Shown: positions 8,109-16,166 of the stretch, piece after piece
How the letters are laid out: each line of letters begins with the position of its first letter
Position numbering within the stretch: the stretch's first letter is position 1
From: Rheinheimera sp. EpRS3
Lineage (GTDB): Bacteria; Pseudomonadota; Gammaproteobacteria; Enterobacterales; Alteromonadaceae
DNA length: 64,000 nucleotides
Reading direction: 5' to 3'
Assembly: GCF_001513785.1 (NCBI RefSeq)
Contig: NZ_LNQS01000007.1
Location: 62,001-126,000 of the forward strand
The notes under the pieces: model-generated
Told to the model about the DNA's origin: nothing
The model's database searches: none
What the model saw: only the letters and a program-made list of their open reading frames with translations
Program-made: the position numbers and the translations under genes

Positions 8109-8252
8109 ATGAATAACGAAGTGAAAAATTGGTGGCGCTCTGTGCCGGAACGCCAGAAAAAAGGCCTGATGGTGTTAGGCGTTTTTGTCGCCGCCGTGCT
8201 TATTATGAGCTTTGGCGTTACTATCGGCGCCTCGCTGGGCAAAGTACTCTAA
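8109..8252 (+). CDS. Small single-pass membrane protein, 47 residues
   Basis: Reads MNNEVKNWWRSVPERQKKG followed by a hydrophobic helix LMVLGVFVAAVLIMSFGVTIGA and a short tail. The base composition is like the core genes, not like the cassettes just upstream. It is therefore probably the first resident gene after the inserted array. AAGGACG lies about 5 bases before the ATG. Function is unknown. Confidence 0.62.
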   Translation: MNNEVKNWWRSVPERQKKGLMVLGVFVAAVLIMSFGVTIGASLGKVL

Positions 8253-8326
8253 AGTTATTGCCGGTGTTTCAAGCTTTGCTTTTTGTTACCCTTAGCCGCT
8301 TTATTTGCTTTTAATCAGGTCTTTTT

Positions 8327-8890
8327 ATGCCATTAGAAAAACACAAAATGCTATCGGGAGACTGGTATAACCCGCTGGATAGAGAACTTAGTGCTGAGCG
8401 TATGGCTGCACGTAAGTTACAGCATCAGTTTAACCACAGCTTGCCGGATGATGAAGCATTACGTAAACAATTGTTAAAGCAGTGGTTGCCCAATACCGGT
8501 AAACATTTTTATGCTGAACCGCCGTTTTACTGCGATTACGGCTATAACATTAAAACCGGTGCTAAGGTGTTTTTTAATTTTAACTGCGTAGTGCTGGATG
8601 TCGCGCCGGTGAATATTGGCAATAACGTATTTTTTGGCCCGGCAGTACAAATTTATACCGTAAACCACCCGCTAAATGCAGCAGAACGGCGCACATTAAT
8701 AGAGCGGGCTTTGCCTGTAACAATAGAAGACGATGTCTGGATTGGCGGCGGGGCGATACTGTTGCCCGGCGTGACGATTGGTAAGGGCAGTGTGGTGGCC
8801 GCCGGTAGTGTGGTAACTAAAGATGTGCCTGCAGGGGTGGTCGCAGGCGGTAACCCGTGCCGGGTAATTAAAGCTGTATCTGATGAGTAA
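8327..8890 (+). CDS. Sugar O-acetyltransferase, maltose/galactoside acetyltransferase type
   Basis: Transfers acetyl from acetyl-CoA to a sugar hydroxyl. Its 187 residues match the family length. The N-terminal segment MLSGDWYNPLDREL is the usual maltose acetyltransferase N-domain. It is followed by hexapeptide-repeat turns of a left-handed beta-helix (VNIGNNVFFGPAVQIY, VTIEDDVWIGGGAILLPGVTIGKGSVVAAGSVVTKDVP). The catalytic His is in YTVNHPL. The true substrate cannot be told from sequence. Confidence 0.9.
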   Translation: MPLEKHKMLSGDWYNPLDRELSAERMAARKLQHQFNHSLPDDEALRKQLLKQWLPNTGKHFYAEPPFYCDYGYNIKTGAKVFFNFNCVVLDVAPVNIGNNVFFGPAVQIYTVNHPLNAAERRTLIERALPVTIEDDVWIGGGAILLPGVTIGKGSVVAAGSVVTKDVPAGVVAGGNPCRVIKAVSDE

Positions 8891-8938
8891 GGTGCAGCGA
8901 TCAGTTAAGTAAAATTTAATAAGTAAGTAGTAGAAGTT

Positions 8939-9451
8939 ATGTCGATATATATTCGTTTGATTAACGAGGCAGATCTTGGCGCCATAGTGGCGATACAAGA
9001 TAGCTGTTACGCCGATGAACTGTTTGAAGATGCCGGCCTTATCAGTAGGCGTTTGGCATCACAGCCGCAAAGCTGCTGGCTGGCCGAAAATAATAAACGT
9101 GAGGTGCTGGCGTATTTGTTCAGCTATCCGTCGCGTAATAGGCAGGTAGCGCCGCTTGGCAGTGACTTTGGCTGCTACACTGATGCCGAACTGTTGTACC
9201 TGCATGATATGGCGGTAAGCCATAACGCCAGAGGAATGCGCCTGGCACCGCAGCTGTTGGCGTATGCCGAGCAGTATGCAGCTGATTTGGGTTTTAACAC
9301 TCTGGCGTTGGTTGCTGTGCAGGGCTCTGTGCCGTACTGGCAAAAGCAGGGCTTTGAAGTATTAACTCTTACCGACACTGCCGCTTTGCAGGCACTGGCA
9401 AGTTACACCGGCCAGAATGCGGTTTATATGCAAAAGCAACTAAAGGTGTAA
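8939..9451 (+). CDS. GNAT family N-acetyltransferase
   Basis: A 170-residue single-domain protein. It has the GNAT core: an N-terminal strand IYIRLINEADLGAIVAI, then LYLHDMAVSHNARGMRLAPQLLAYAEQYA, where the R-G-M-R-L segment takes the place of the acetyl-CoA loop (Q/RxxGxG/A), and the late strand FNTLALVAVQGSVPYWQKQGFEV. It is a soluble enzyme with unknown substrate, standing alone between the sugar acetyltransferase and a secreted protein. Confidence 0.82.
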   Translation: MSIYIRLINEADLGAIVAIQDSCYADELFEDAGLISRRLASQPQSCWLAENNKREVLAYLFSYPSRNRQVAPLGSDFGCYTDAELLYLHDMAVSHNARGMRLAPQLLAYAEQYAADLGFNTLALVAVQGSVPYWQKQGFEVLTLTDTAALQALASYTGQNAVYMQKQLKV

Positions 9452-9539
9452 ATGTTATGTAATTTGTCCGTATTGTATCTGGTATCTAATGCGGATTTGT
9501 CACTATACTGAACACAATTCATGTTATCAGGATGTTGCG

Positions 9540-9854
9540 ATGAAATTATTTTATGCTGCTATTGTCGTGTTGCTATTTGCCGCACAAGCCAGTGCCTGCG
9601 GTTTCAGATTAAGCGATGGTAAATTGTTACGCTGCGGCATGACACGAATTGATGTGCTGTCGCTGGCTGGCGAGCCGGTAGCAAAAGATGTGGAGACGTT
9701 GGGCGTAGATATTGGCGAGCCGGTAAAAGGCACTACTGTTGAAACCTGGTCTTACCGGCTAAAAGGCGATATCGGCGGGGAATACCTGGTGTCGCTTACA
9801 CTAAAAGGTGGCAAAGTATCTGCGATAAACTCCAGGCAACTGAATCGTATTTAA
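9540..9854 (+). CDS. DUF2845 domain periplasmic protein
   Basis: A 104-residue protein using the ATG at 9540, which has AGGATG upstream and gives a clean signal peptide (MKLFYAAIVVLLFAAQASA, then C). An upstream in-frame ATG at 9489 would put a polar tail before the signal. The mature part has CGFRLSDGKLLRCGMTRIDVLSLAGEP, the recurring DUF2845 pattern (LxxGxxxxDVLxxxGEP). Function is unknown. Confidence 0.72.
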   Translation: MKLFYAAIVVLLFAAQASACGFRLSDGKLLRCGMTRIDVLSLAGEPVAKDVETLGVDIGEPVKGTTVETWSYRLKGDIGGEYLVSLTLKGGKVSAINSRQLNRI

Positions 9855-9960
9855 ATTGTTACATTGTTTGGCTTGTTATGTTTAAAGGTAAGTGTAATGT
9901 GCTTGTATTGTTAGTGAGGTTGGTTTAGAAAGAGTGCTTAACTTTTTATAAGGTACGGTT

Positions 9961-10785
9961 ATGCGTGGGCTTTTTTTTAACAGTATAAGCACTGGTTTAC
10001 TTTTTTCTTTGCTCACGGCTTGCGGTAGCGGTGGCGATACAGCAAACGATCAGGGAGGTATAGTTACTCCACCACCTGTTGTTATCTCACCACCACCAGT
10101 AGATGAAATGCTGCCTATACCGGATAACCGCTACGTAGACCAATACCAGATACTGCTTGTTGGTAATAGTCATGTCAGTTCAAATAATCTGTCGTCAGTG
10201 TTAAGCGCTTTACTGGAACAAGGTACTGGTAAAACCACCGTTGCTACTGTGGCACCGGGATGGGCATATCTTGATGAAAGGTTGAGCGATGGTGTTACGC
10301 TGGCTGCGCTGCAATCCCAAGACTGGAGCCATGTAATATGGCAAGCGCAGAAATACTCAACCACCGGTCAGTACTCTTATTCTACAGCGGCGTCAGAATA
10401 CTGGGTTGCGCTAAGTAAACAGTTATCGGCTACTCCTATTATGTTTCCGGAGCATCCACAAAGAGGCAACGCTGAAGAAGGCATGCGGGTTTATTTGCTG
10501 CATTTGGGTATTGCTGGTAGGGAAGCAAGTTGTGTGGCACCCATTGGACCTGCCTGGAATAATGCAGTAGGCATGCTACCTCAGACATCTTTTCATACTG
10601 ATGGCAATCATGCGTCACTGGCCGGAACTTTACTAACAGCGCTGGTGTTTTACGAGATTATTAGTGGTGAATCAGCTGATGAGTTACCTTACATGCCACA
10701 GATCGCATTAGCGGAGCAGCTTCAGGCTCAGTTAAGACAAATTGCATCTGCTACTTTACAGCAATACTCTGGTTGTACTTACTAG
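9961..10785 (+). CDS. SGNH-hydrolase-like lipoprotein
   Basis: A 274-residue protein with a lipoprotein signal ending LLTAC (Cys21), then a proline-rich linker, so it is probably anchored in the outer membrane facing the periplasm. The catalytic domain begins with ILLVGNSHV, where Ser70 fits SGNH block I. Near the C-terminus DGNHASLAGTLLTA fits block V (DxxH). Blocks II and III are not obvious. An esterase or related hydrolase is likely; the substrate is unknown. No operon partners were seen. Confidence 0.72.
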   Translation: MRGLFFNSISTGLLFSLLTACGSGGDTANDQGGIVTPPPVVISPPPVDEMLPIPDNRYVDQYQILLVGNSHVSSNNLSSVLSALLEQGTGKTTVATVAPGWAYLDERLSDGVTLAALQSQDWSHVIWQAQKYSTTGQYSYSTAASEYWVALSKQLSATPIMFPEHPQRGNAEEGMRVYLLHLGIAGREASCVAPIGPAWNNAVGMLPQTSFHTDGNHASLAGTLLTALVFYEIISGESADELPYMPQIALAEQLQAQLRQIASATLQQYSGCTY

Positions 10786-10806
10786 CGGATCATCTGCACA
10801 AATGGT

Positions 10807-11469
10807 TTAACGTGACAATAAGTATAAGTCGCTTAGGGTCATCGTATTACCGCCGAGTTTTAACTGGCTAAGCAGCAGCAGGGCGCTGCTGTAGGCATCT
10901 TCCAGTGCGTGGTGATTTGCCATATCGGGCAGGCCGTGACGCTTAAGGCAGTTGGGTAGCTTAAGTGCATCATGTTTTACTACCTTACCCTGGCGCAGCA
11001 GGCGCTGCCATTCCATTTGCATGGTGTCAATAAAACGAAAGCGCGGCGCTTTGCCAAAACAGCGCTGGCAGGCAAAACGCAGACATTGCTCGTCCAGCCC
11101 ACTGTGGTGGGCGACAAATATGTAGCCGGCGTAGTGCGATAACAACTCAGTGAGTATCTGTGCCAGATCATGGGCATTTTTTAACTGATGATCGTGTAAG
11201 CCATGATATACCGCACTCTGGCCGACACTGACCGGGCTATTTATCAGATAATGCTTTGCTTCAGCCAGCACAATTTCCTGCCCTCTGATGGGCACCCAAC
11301 CAATGCTGACGATATGGTCTTTGCGCGGATTAAGCCCGGTAAGTTCAAGATCCAACACCAGAAAATTAGCCTGCTCTATCGGGGTTGAAGACGCAGGGAA
11401 TGGGGTATTAATAAAATGGTTTACCACTTCACTTAAGGCGGTGTTTTTACGCAATAACCAGCCGAACAC
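10807..11469 (-). CDS. DnaQ-like 3'-5' exonuclease (DEDDh)
   Basis: A 220-residue nuclease. Exo I motif is VLDLELTGL (catalytic Asp and Glu), and the last motif is HHALEDAYSSALLLL, giving the H-x4-D of DEDDh enzymes. The middle aspartate region includes VAHHSGLDEQCL. It resembles the exonuclease domain of polymerase III epsilon but without the tau-binding tail. It starts one base after the stop of the CBS/DUF294 gene upstream, so they form one transcript. This pair commonly sits beside acetate-use genes. Confidence 0.88.
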   Translation of the reverse strand: MFGWLLRKNTALSEVVNHFINTPFPASSTPIEQANFLVLDLELTGLNPRKDHIVSIGWVPIRGQEIVLAEAKHYLINSPVSVGQSAVYHGLHDHQLKNAHDLAQILTELLSHYAGYIFVAHHSGLDEQCLRFACQRCFGKAPRFRFIDTMQMEWQRLLRQGKVVKHDALKLPNCLKRHGLPDMANHHALEDAYSSALLLLSQLKLGGNTMTLSDLYLLSR

Positions 11470-11470
11470 C

Positions 11471-13297
11471 TTACAGCTCCCGGCAGAAACGATGTTTTAC
11501 CCGGCTTTGTGCTTCGTTTATTACGGCAAAACTGTCTTTTAACTGGTGCCGTGCGAGGCCGGACACTTCAGCCGGGTTTAGCAGGTTAGTAACATCATGA
11601 CTGTTTTGCAGGTCATGCTGATGTTTTTCCCAGCGTAGTTGTGCTAACAGATCAAAAGCATCGTTTAAATTCTGACCGTCTTTACTATCGATAATACCTT
11701 GAGCTGCAAGCTGTTGCAGACGGCTACGGGTGTTAACCTCATGGATCCCGGCGTAGAGTGCATACACTCTAACTAAGTCGGTGATCAGGCTGATACCCCG
11801 TTTTTTTAAATCCAGGCCTTTTTTATGCTTACCATCCTGTTCAAGGATAAAATTTTTAAAGAAACCCAGCGGAGCAGTGCGCTGTAGAGCTGCCTGCGCC
11901 AGATGATACAAAAATAACGGAGCTTCAGTTGTGCGTTGCAACACATCTTCTTGTAGAGCATTAAACAGGCCTTTGCTGCCGTCAATAACCCGTAAGTCAA
12001 AGAAAATACTGGCTTTGAGCAGTGCTTCCGGCGTTGGGGTGGCAATCCAGCGGGCAAAGCGGCCAGACCAGCCTTTTAAACTTAACCGTAGTTCGGGGTT
12101 GGTTGCCATAATATTACCAGGGCAAAGTGTAATGCCGCATTGTGCTAACCCCTGACAAACGAATTCGGCTAGTGCACTGAAATATTCACCAACCGCACCA
12201 ACGGGTTCTTTTTCCAGCAGCAGTGCGTTGTCCTGATCGGCGTTAAGGCTTTGGTCCATCCGTGCCTGAGAGCCAAAAGCCAGCCAGCTGAATACACAGG
12301 GCGGTTCGCCCAGTTTCTGCTGTGCCAGATAAATCAGGCGTTGGGTAAGTGCATCTGTAATTGTGGTAATAATATGTCCGGCTTCATATGCCGGCACCTG
12401 TTGTTTACTTAGTGTAATAGCCAGTGCAGCTATTTGCTGGCTGCAACGCTCCAGGCCATCTGTGGACAGCTGCCGGTGTATTTCGCCAATCAGATATACC
12501 GGATGATCCTGCTGGCTGCGGATAATATCTGTTGCGGTCAGCATGCCGCAGCACACACCTTGATCTGTTACTGGCAGATGGTGAATATTATGCTGGCTCA
12601 TCTGCTGTACGGCTTCATACAGGTAAGCATGGCGATCGATGCTTTGTGGCTGACGCGTCATCACCTGGCTTACCTGAGTGCTTGAGGGTAAGGCATGTGC
12701 TAACACTCTGCTGCGCAAATCGCGATCTGTCAGAATGCCGACCAGTTTATTGTTTTCCTCTACCAACAACGATGATACGCGGCTGTCAGACATCAGTTTT
12801 GCTGCATCCTGTGCTGTTTGTTCCGGCCGGATGGCAATTTTACGTTGTTGTACAACATCACTTATTTTTAAGGTAAAGCGCGAGGCCTGCTGTTGTTCAC
12901 GGTATTGGTGCAGCCGTCGGCTAAACAGGCGCTGGAAGAAAATATCGATATTTTTGTACTGATAACGGCATTGATGAAACGCTTCTGCCTCCAGCCAATA
13001 CACCAGACCATCTTCTTCACAGAGCAGGGTGTCGCTGTCAGTCAGGCCGGTGAGCAGCTGCTGATAACCATAAAAATCGCCACTTTGCAGTTTAGTCAGC
13101 AACTGCTGCTGATCGCTGTACAGCGTAAAAATTCCGGTGCGGACTATCAGCAAGCGATCGGTGTTAATTTTTACGCTATCCTGCGCCTGATAATAATAAA
13201 CGTTGATATGGGCTGACAACTGGCCAAGCGCTGCGGCGTCGAGTTGATCGAATGGCGTAGTTTCGGCAAGAAATTTTGTAACGTCAGCAACTTCCAT
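11471..13297 (-). CDS. cNMP-binding/CBS/DUF294 nucleotidyltransferase-like protein
   Basis: A 608-residue putative signalling protein. In order it has a cyclic-nucleotide-binding-like domain (about 1-130, with LLTKLQSGDFYGYQQLL), two CBS domains (about 150-270, with SRVSSLLVEENNKLVGILTDRDLR and HNIHHLPVTDQGVCCGMLTATDI), a DUF294 nucleotidyltransferase-like domain (FGSQARMDQSLNADQDNALL, with the expected GS and acidic residues), and a C-terminal helical DUF294_C region. It is cotranscribed with the exonuclease. Family members sit beside DUF4212/sodium:solute symporters, as here, suggesting control of acetate transport. That role is inference. Confidence 0.85.
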   Translation of the reverse strand: MEVADVTKFLAETTPFDQLDAAALGQLSAHINVYYYQAQDSVKINTDRLLIVRTGIFTLYSDQQQLLTKLQSGDFYGYQQLLTGLTDSDTLLCEEDGLVYWLEAEAFHQCRYQYKNIDIFFQRLFSRRLHQYREQQQASRFTLKISDVVQQRKIAIRPEQTAQDAAKLMSDSRVSSLLVEENNKLVGILTDRDLRSRVLAHALPSSTQVSQVMTRQPQSIDRHAYLYEAVQQMSQHNIHHLPVTDQGVCCGMLTATDIIRSQQDHPVYLIGEIHRQLSTDGLERCSQQIAALAITLSKQQVPAYEAGHIITTITDALTQRLIYLAQQKLGEPPCVFSWLAFGSQARMDQSLNADQDNALLLEKEPVGAVGEYFSALAEFVCQGLAQCGITLCPGNIMATNPELRLSLKGWSGRFARWIATPTPEALLKASIFFDLRVIDGSKGLFNALQEDVLQRTTEAPLFLYHLAQAALQRTAPLGFFKNFILEQDGKHKKGLDLKKRGISLITDLVRVYALYAGIHEVNTRSRLQQLAAQGIIDSKDGQNLNDAFDLLAQLRWEKHQHDLQNSHDVTNLLNPAEVSGLARHQLKDSFAVINEAQSRVKHRFCREL

Positions 13298-13338
13298 TTT
13301 TTCTCCGGTTAAACCGAATCAAAGTATTAATAATATCC

Positions 13339-13857
13339 TCAGCTGCGACAAAGCGCGCTAATCAGAGGATCTTCACTACTAAGTTTTTTCCAGTTGCCGT
13401 TCAAGGCTGTATCACCTTCGGGGATCTGCAGCTCGGCGTTAAAATCAGCCTGGGCATACTGTTGACAATGCACAACCTGAGGTACGCGCCGGGCCTGAGC
13501 ACGCCGTTCAAAGAAGTACAAATCAACCAGTTTTACTTGCGGGTTAATATTATTTGCCGAGGCATTACTCACGTCAGCTGCGATAAATCGTAGCGTTTGC
13601 GGATACAGGTAGCTCCAGGGCCGCAACGCAGTTTGTTGCTCAATCTTTTTTATTACTACCACACCAGCGGGTAAGCGGCTGGCCGTATGCTGATACCAGG
13701 TGTATTCACTTTGGATCTGAAACCCCAGCATGGCAGCTCCGGCAAATACCGGTATTAGCCAGCGTGGAGCACGGTTTTTGCTTAACTTACGTAGTAACAG
13801 TGCAATACCTGCAGCGCCAAGCCCTGCGAATACCGTTGCAATCAGTTCCCATAGCAT
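13339..13857 (-). CDS. Hypothetical membrane-anchored protein
   Basis: A 172-residue protein with two N-terminal hydrophobic segments (about 3-22 and 34-47). The longer soluble part contains QTLRFIAADVSNAS and KLVDLYFFERRAQARRVPQVVHCQQ. No domain is recognised. It lies between the symporter terminator and the CBS/DUF294 gene on the same strand, so it probably belongs to the acetate block as a first gene of the downstream transcript. Confidence 0.6.
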   Translation of the reverse strand: MLWELIATVFAGLGAAGIALLLRKLSKNRAPRWLIPVFAGAAMLGFQIQSEYTWYQHTASRLPAGVVVIKKIEQQTALRPWSYLYPQTLRFIAADVSNASANNINPQVKLVDLYFFERRAQARRVPQVVHCQQYAQADFNAELQIPEGDTALNGNWKKLSSEDPLISALCRS

Positions 13858-13865
13858 AGTGTTAT

Positions 13866-13900
13866 CCCTGAAAAAGACGGGCTTTCACCATGAAAGCCCG
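13866..13900 (-). terminator. Terminator of the symporter operon
   Basis: Read on the minus strand, the 10-bp stem CGGGCTTTCA/TGAAAGCCCG with a 3-base loop is followed by TCTTTTTC. It lies about 70 bases beyond the symporter stop. Confidence 0.8.
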
Positions 13901-13968
13901 CTTTATTATTTTTGCCTTGCTCTGACTTCTAAAGCAAGTTTACTGTGTTACCAAGTTTACTGTGTTGC

Positions 13969-15735
13969 TTAGTGGCCGGTAGCTGAACCTGCACCTTTTG
14001 GATAACGTACGCTTTCAACCAGTTCCTGAATGCGTGCTGGCGGTGCTTCTGTGGCAGACGATACGGCAAAGGCAACAATAAAGTTAATCATTGCACCTAC
14101 AGCTCCGAATGACAGTGGCGATATGCCAAACAGCCAGTTGTCAGGTGTGTTCGCCAGCATTGCTGTGCCAGGAATAAAGAACCAACCCAGGAACAGGAAG
14201 ATGTAGATCACAGTTGACAGCAAGCCTGCCAGCATACCTGCAATAGCGCCTTTGTTATTTACCCGTTTGGAGAATATACCCATCATCAGCGCCGGGAAGA
14301 TAGACGCCGCGGCAATACCAAATGCCAGTGCTACTACCTGCGCTGCGAAACCAGGCGGGTTCATCCCCAGCCAGGTGGCCACCAATATGGCTACAGCCAT
14401 AGAGATCCTTGCAGCCAGCAATTCACCTTTTTCACTGATATTGGGATTAATCGAGCCTTTAATTAAGTCATGGCTGATAGCTGACGAAATGGCCAGCAAT
14501 AAGCCTGCAGCGGTAGATAATGCTGCTGCTAAACCACCCGCTGCAATTAAACCTACAACCCAGCCAGGTAAATTAGCAATTTCAGGGTTAGCTAATACCA
14601 GAATGTCATTATTAACGGTTAACTCGTTACCATTCCAGCCACGTTCGTCAGCGGTTGCTTTAAAGGCGGCGCTGTCGTTATAAAGCTGAATACGGCCATC
14701 GTTATTTTTATCTTCAAACTTAATTAAACCGGTTTGCTCCCAGTTTTTAATCCAGTCCGGGCGTTCTGCATATTCTATAGCGTCAGCAGTAGGGCCTGCA
14801 GGGTAAATTGTGGTTAACAGGTTTAACCGTGCCATAGAAGCAACAGCTGGCGCTGTTAAATACAGCAGGGCGATAAACACCAGTGCCCAACCGGCTGACC
14901 AGCGTGCGTCAGACACTTTAGGCACAGTGAAGAAACGAATAATAACGTGTGGTAAACCGGCTGTACCAATCATCAGTGACAGCGTAAATAACACCATATT
15001 CAGTTTGTTATCCACATCAGCCGTGTAATCAACAAAGCCCAGATCACGTACAACCATATCCAGCTTTTGCAGCAACGGCACGCCAGATTCAATATGGTCT
15101 GAGAATAACCCCAGCGGTGGCAGGAAGTTGCCGGTCAGTTGTAATGAAATAAACACGGCAGGGATAGTATAAGCAATAATCAGTACCACATACTGTGCTA
15201 CCTGAGTATAGGTAATACCTTTCATACCGCCCATTACCGCATACAGGAAAACAATAACACCCGCTATGATAAGGCCGGTATTACTTTCTACTTCCAGAAA
15301 GCGTGAAAACGCTACACCGGCACCGGTCATCTGGCCGATAACGTAAGTTACCGAAGCAATGATTAAACAGGCTACTGCGACAAAACGGGCATTTTTACTG
15401 TAAAAACGGTCACCGATAAATTCCGGCACGGTGAATTTACCAAACTTACGCAGGTAGGGCGCAAGTAACATAGCCAGCAACACATAACCGCCGGTCCAGC
15501 CCATCAGATAAGTAGAGTTAGCATAACCACCGGCGGCAATTAAGCCTGCCATAGAAATAAACGATGCAGCAGACATCCAGTCAGCGGCTGTTGCCATACC
15601 ATTCATTACCGGGTGTACGCCACCACCGGCTACATAGAACTCTTTGGTGGAGCCAGCCCGGGCCCAAATCGCAATGGCGATATAGAGCGCGAATGAGCCG
15701 CCAACAAAAATAAGGTTAATTGCAAATTGACTCAT
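13969..15735 (-). CDS. Sodium:solute symporter, acetate-type (partner of DUF4212)
   Basis: A 588-residue inner-membrane transporter of the solute:sodium symporter superfamily, with about 13 hydrophobic segments. Signatures are STKEFYVAGGGVHPVMNGMATAADWMSAASFISMAGLI near the N-terminus and a long periplasmic loop around residues 310-380. It belongs to the subfamily that pairs with a short DUF4212 subunit, encoded 7 bases upstream. With crbS, crbR and acs adjacent, acetate or another short carboxylate is the likely substrate. It is called actP-like in many genomes, but differs from E. coli ActP, so no symbol is given. Confidence 0.9.
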   Translation of the reverse strand: MSQFAINLIFVGGSFALYIAIAIWARAGSTKEFYVAGGGVHPVMNGMATAADWMSAASFISMAGLIAAGGYANSTYLMGWTGGYVLLAMLLAPYLRKFGKFTVPEFIGDRFYSKNARFVAVACLIIASVTYVIGQMTGAGVAFSRFLEVESNTGLIIAGVIVFLYAVMGGMKGITYTQVAQYVVLIIAYTIPAVFISLQLTGNFLPPLGLFSDHIESGVPLLQKLDMVVRDLGFVDYTADVDNKLNMVLFTLSLMIGTAGLPHVIIRFFTVPKVSDARWSAGWALVFIALLYLTAPAVASMARLNLLTTIYPAGPTADAIEYAERPDWIKNWEQTGLIKFEDKNNDGRIQLYNDSAAFKATADERGWNGNELTVNNDILVLANPEIANLPGWVVGLIAAGGLAAALSTAAGLLLAISSAISHDLIKGSINPNISEKGELLAARISMAVAILVATWLGMNPPGFAAQVVALAFGIAAASIFPALMMGIFSKRVNNKGAIAGMLAGLLSTVIYIFLFLGWFFIPGTAMLANTPDNWLFGISPLSFGAVGAMINFIVAFAVSSATEAPPARIQELVESVRYPKGAGSATGH

Positions 15736-15742
15736 GACGGGT

Positions 15743-16006
15743 TTACTCCTCGCTTAAGCCAAATTCTTCATCAAGCTTATTCATTCTCCAGGCATAGAAG
15801 AAGATTAAGACGATAAAGGTTAAGATAGACCCCTGTTGTGCAAACCAGAAACCAATGTCGGTGCCGCCTACTGTGATGCCTGACAGCATGGGACGTAACA
15901 GGATCCCAAAACCATATGACACCAAAGCCCAGACGATGAGGCTGCCAATGATCAGGCGAAGATTCGCTGACCAGTAAGCCGCCGCGTTGCGATCGTGCTC
16001 TGTCAT
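15743..16006 (-). CDS. DUF4212 small symporter subunit
   Basis: An 87-residue membrane protein with two hydrophobic helices (about residues 20-42 and 52-72). The ATG at 16006 is preferred because AAAGGAG lies 8 bases before it; a GTG at 16015 would touch the ribosome site. It starts MTEHDRNAAAYWSANLRL, typical of DUF4212, which is always found directly upstream of a sodium:solute symporter and is taken to be its accessory subunit. Cotranscribed with the symporter. Confidence 0.9.
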   Translation of the reverse strand: MTEHDRNAAAYWSANLRLIIGSLIVWALVSYGFGILLRPMLSGITVGGTDIGFWFAQQGSILTFIVLIFFYAWRMNKLDEEFGLSEE

Positions 16007-16078
16007 AATTAACACTCCTTTCCTTTGTTATTTTTATCTCGCAAAGTTAATCTAGCAGTAGTTAACACAAGTGAAAGC

Positions 16079-16091
16079 CCGACTTTAGTCG
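16079..16091. promoter_or_regulatory. Palindrome GACTTTAGTC between symporter and crbS
   Basis: CGACTTTAGTCG at 16080-16091 lies in the divergent promoter region. It matches GACCTTAGTC upstream of acs in 9 of 10 bases. It is a candidate site for CrbR or another shared regulator; this is inference. Confidence 0.4.
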
Positions 16092-16166
16092 AAGCCGTAG
16101 CGCAGATAGTTGACTTGTGGCCCGCGCTGAGCCAAAAGTAAAACAGAATAATAACGGGAGAATGCA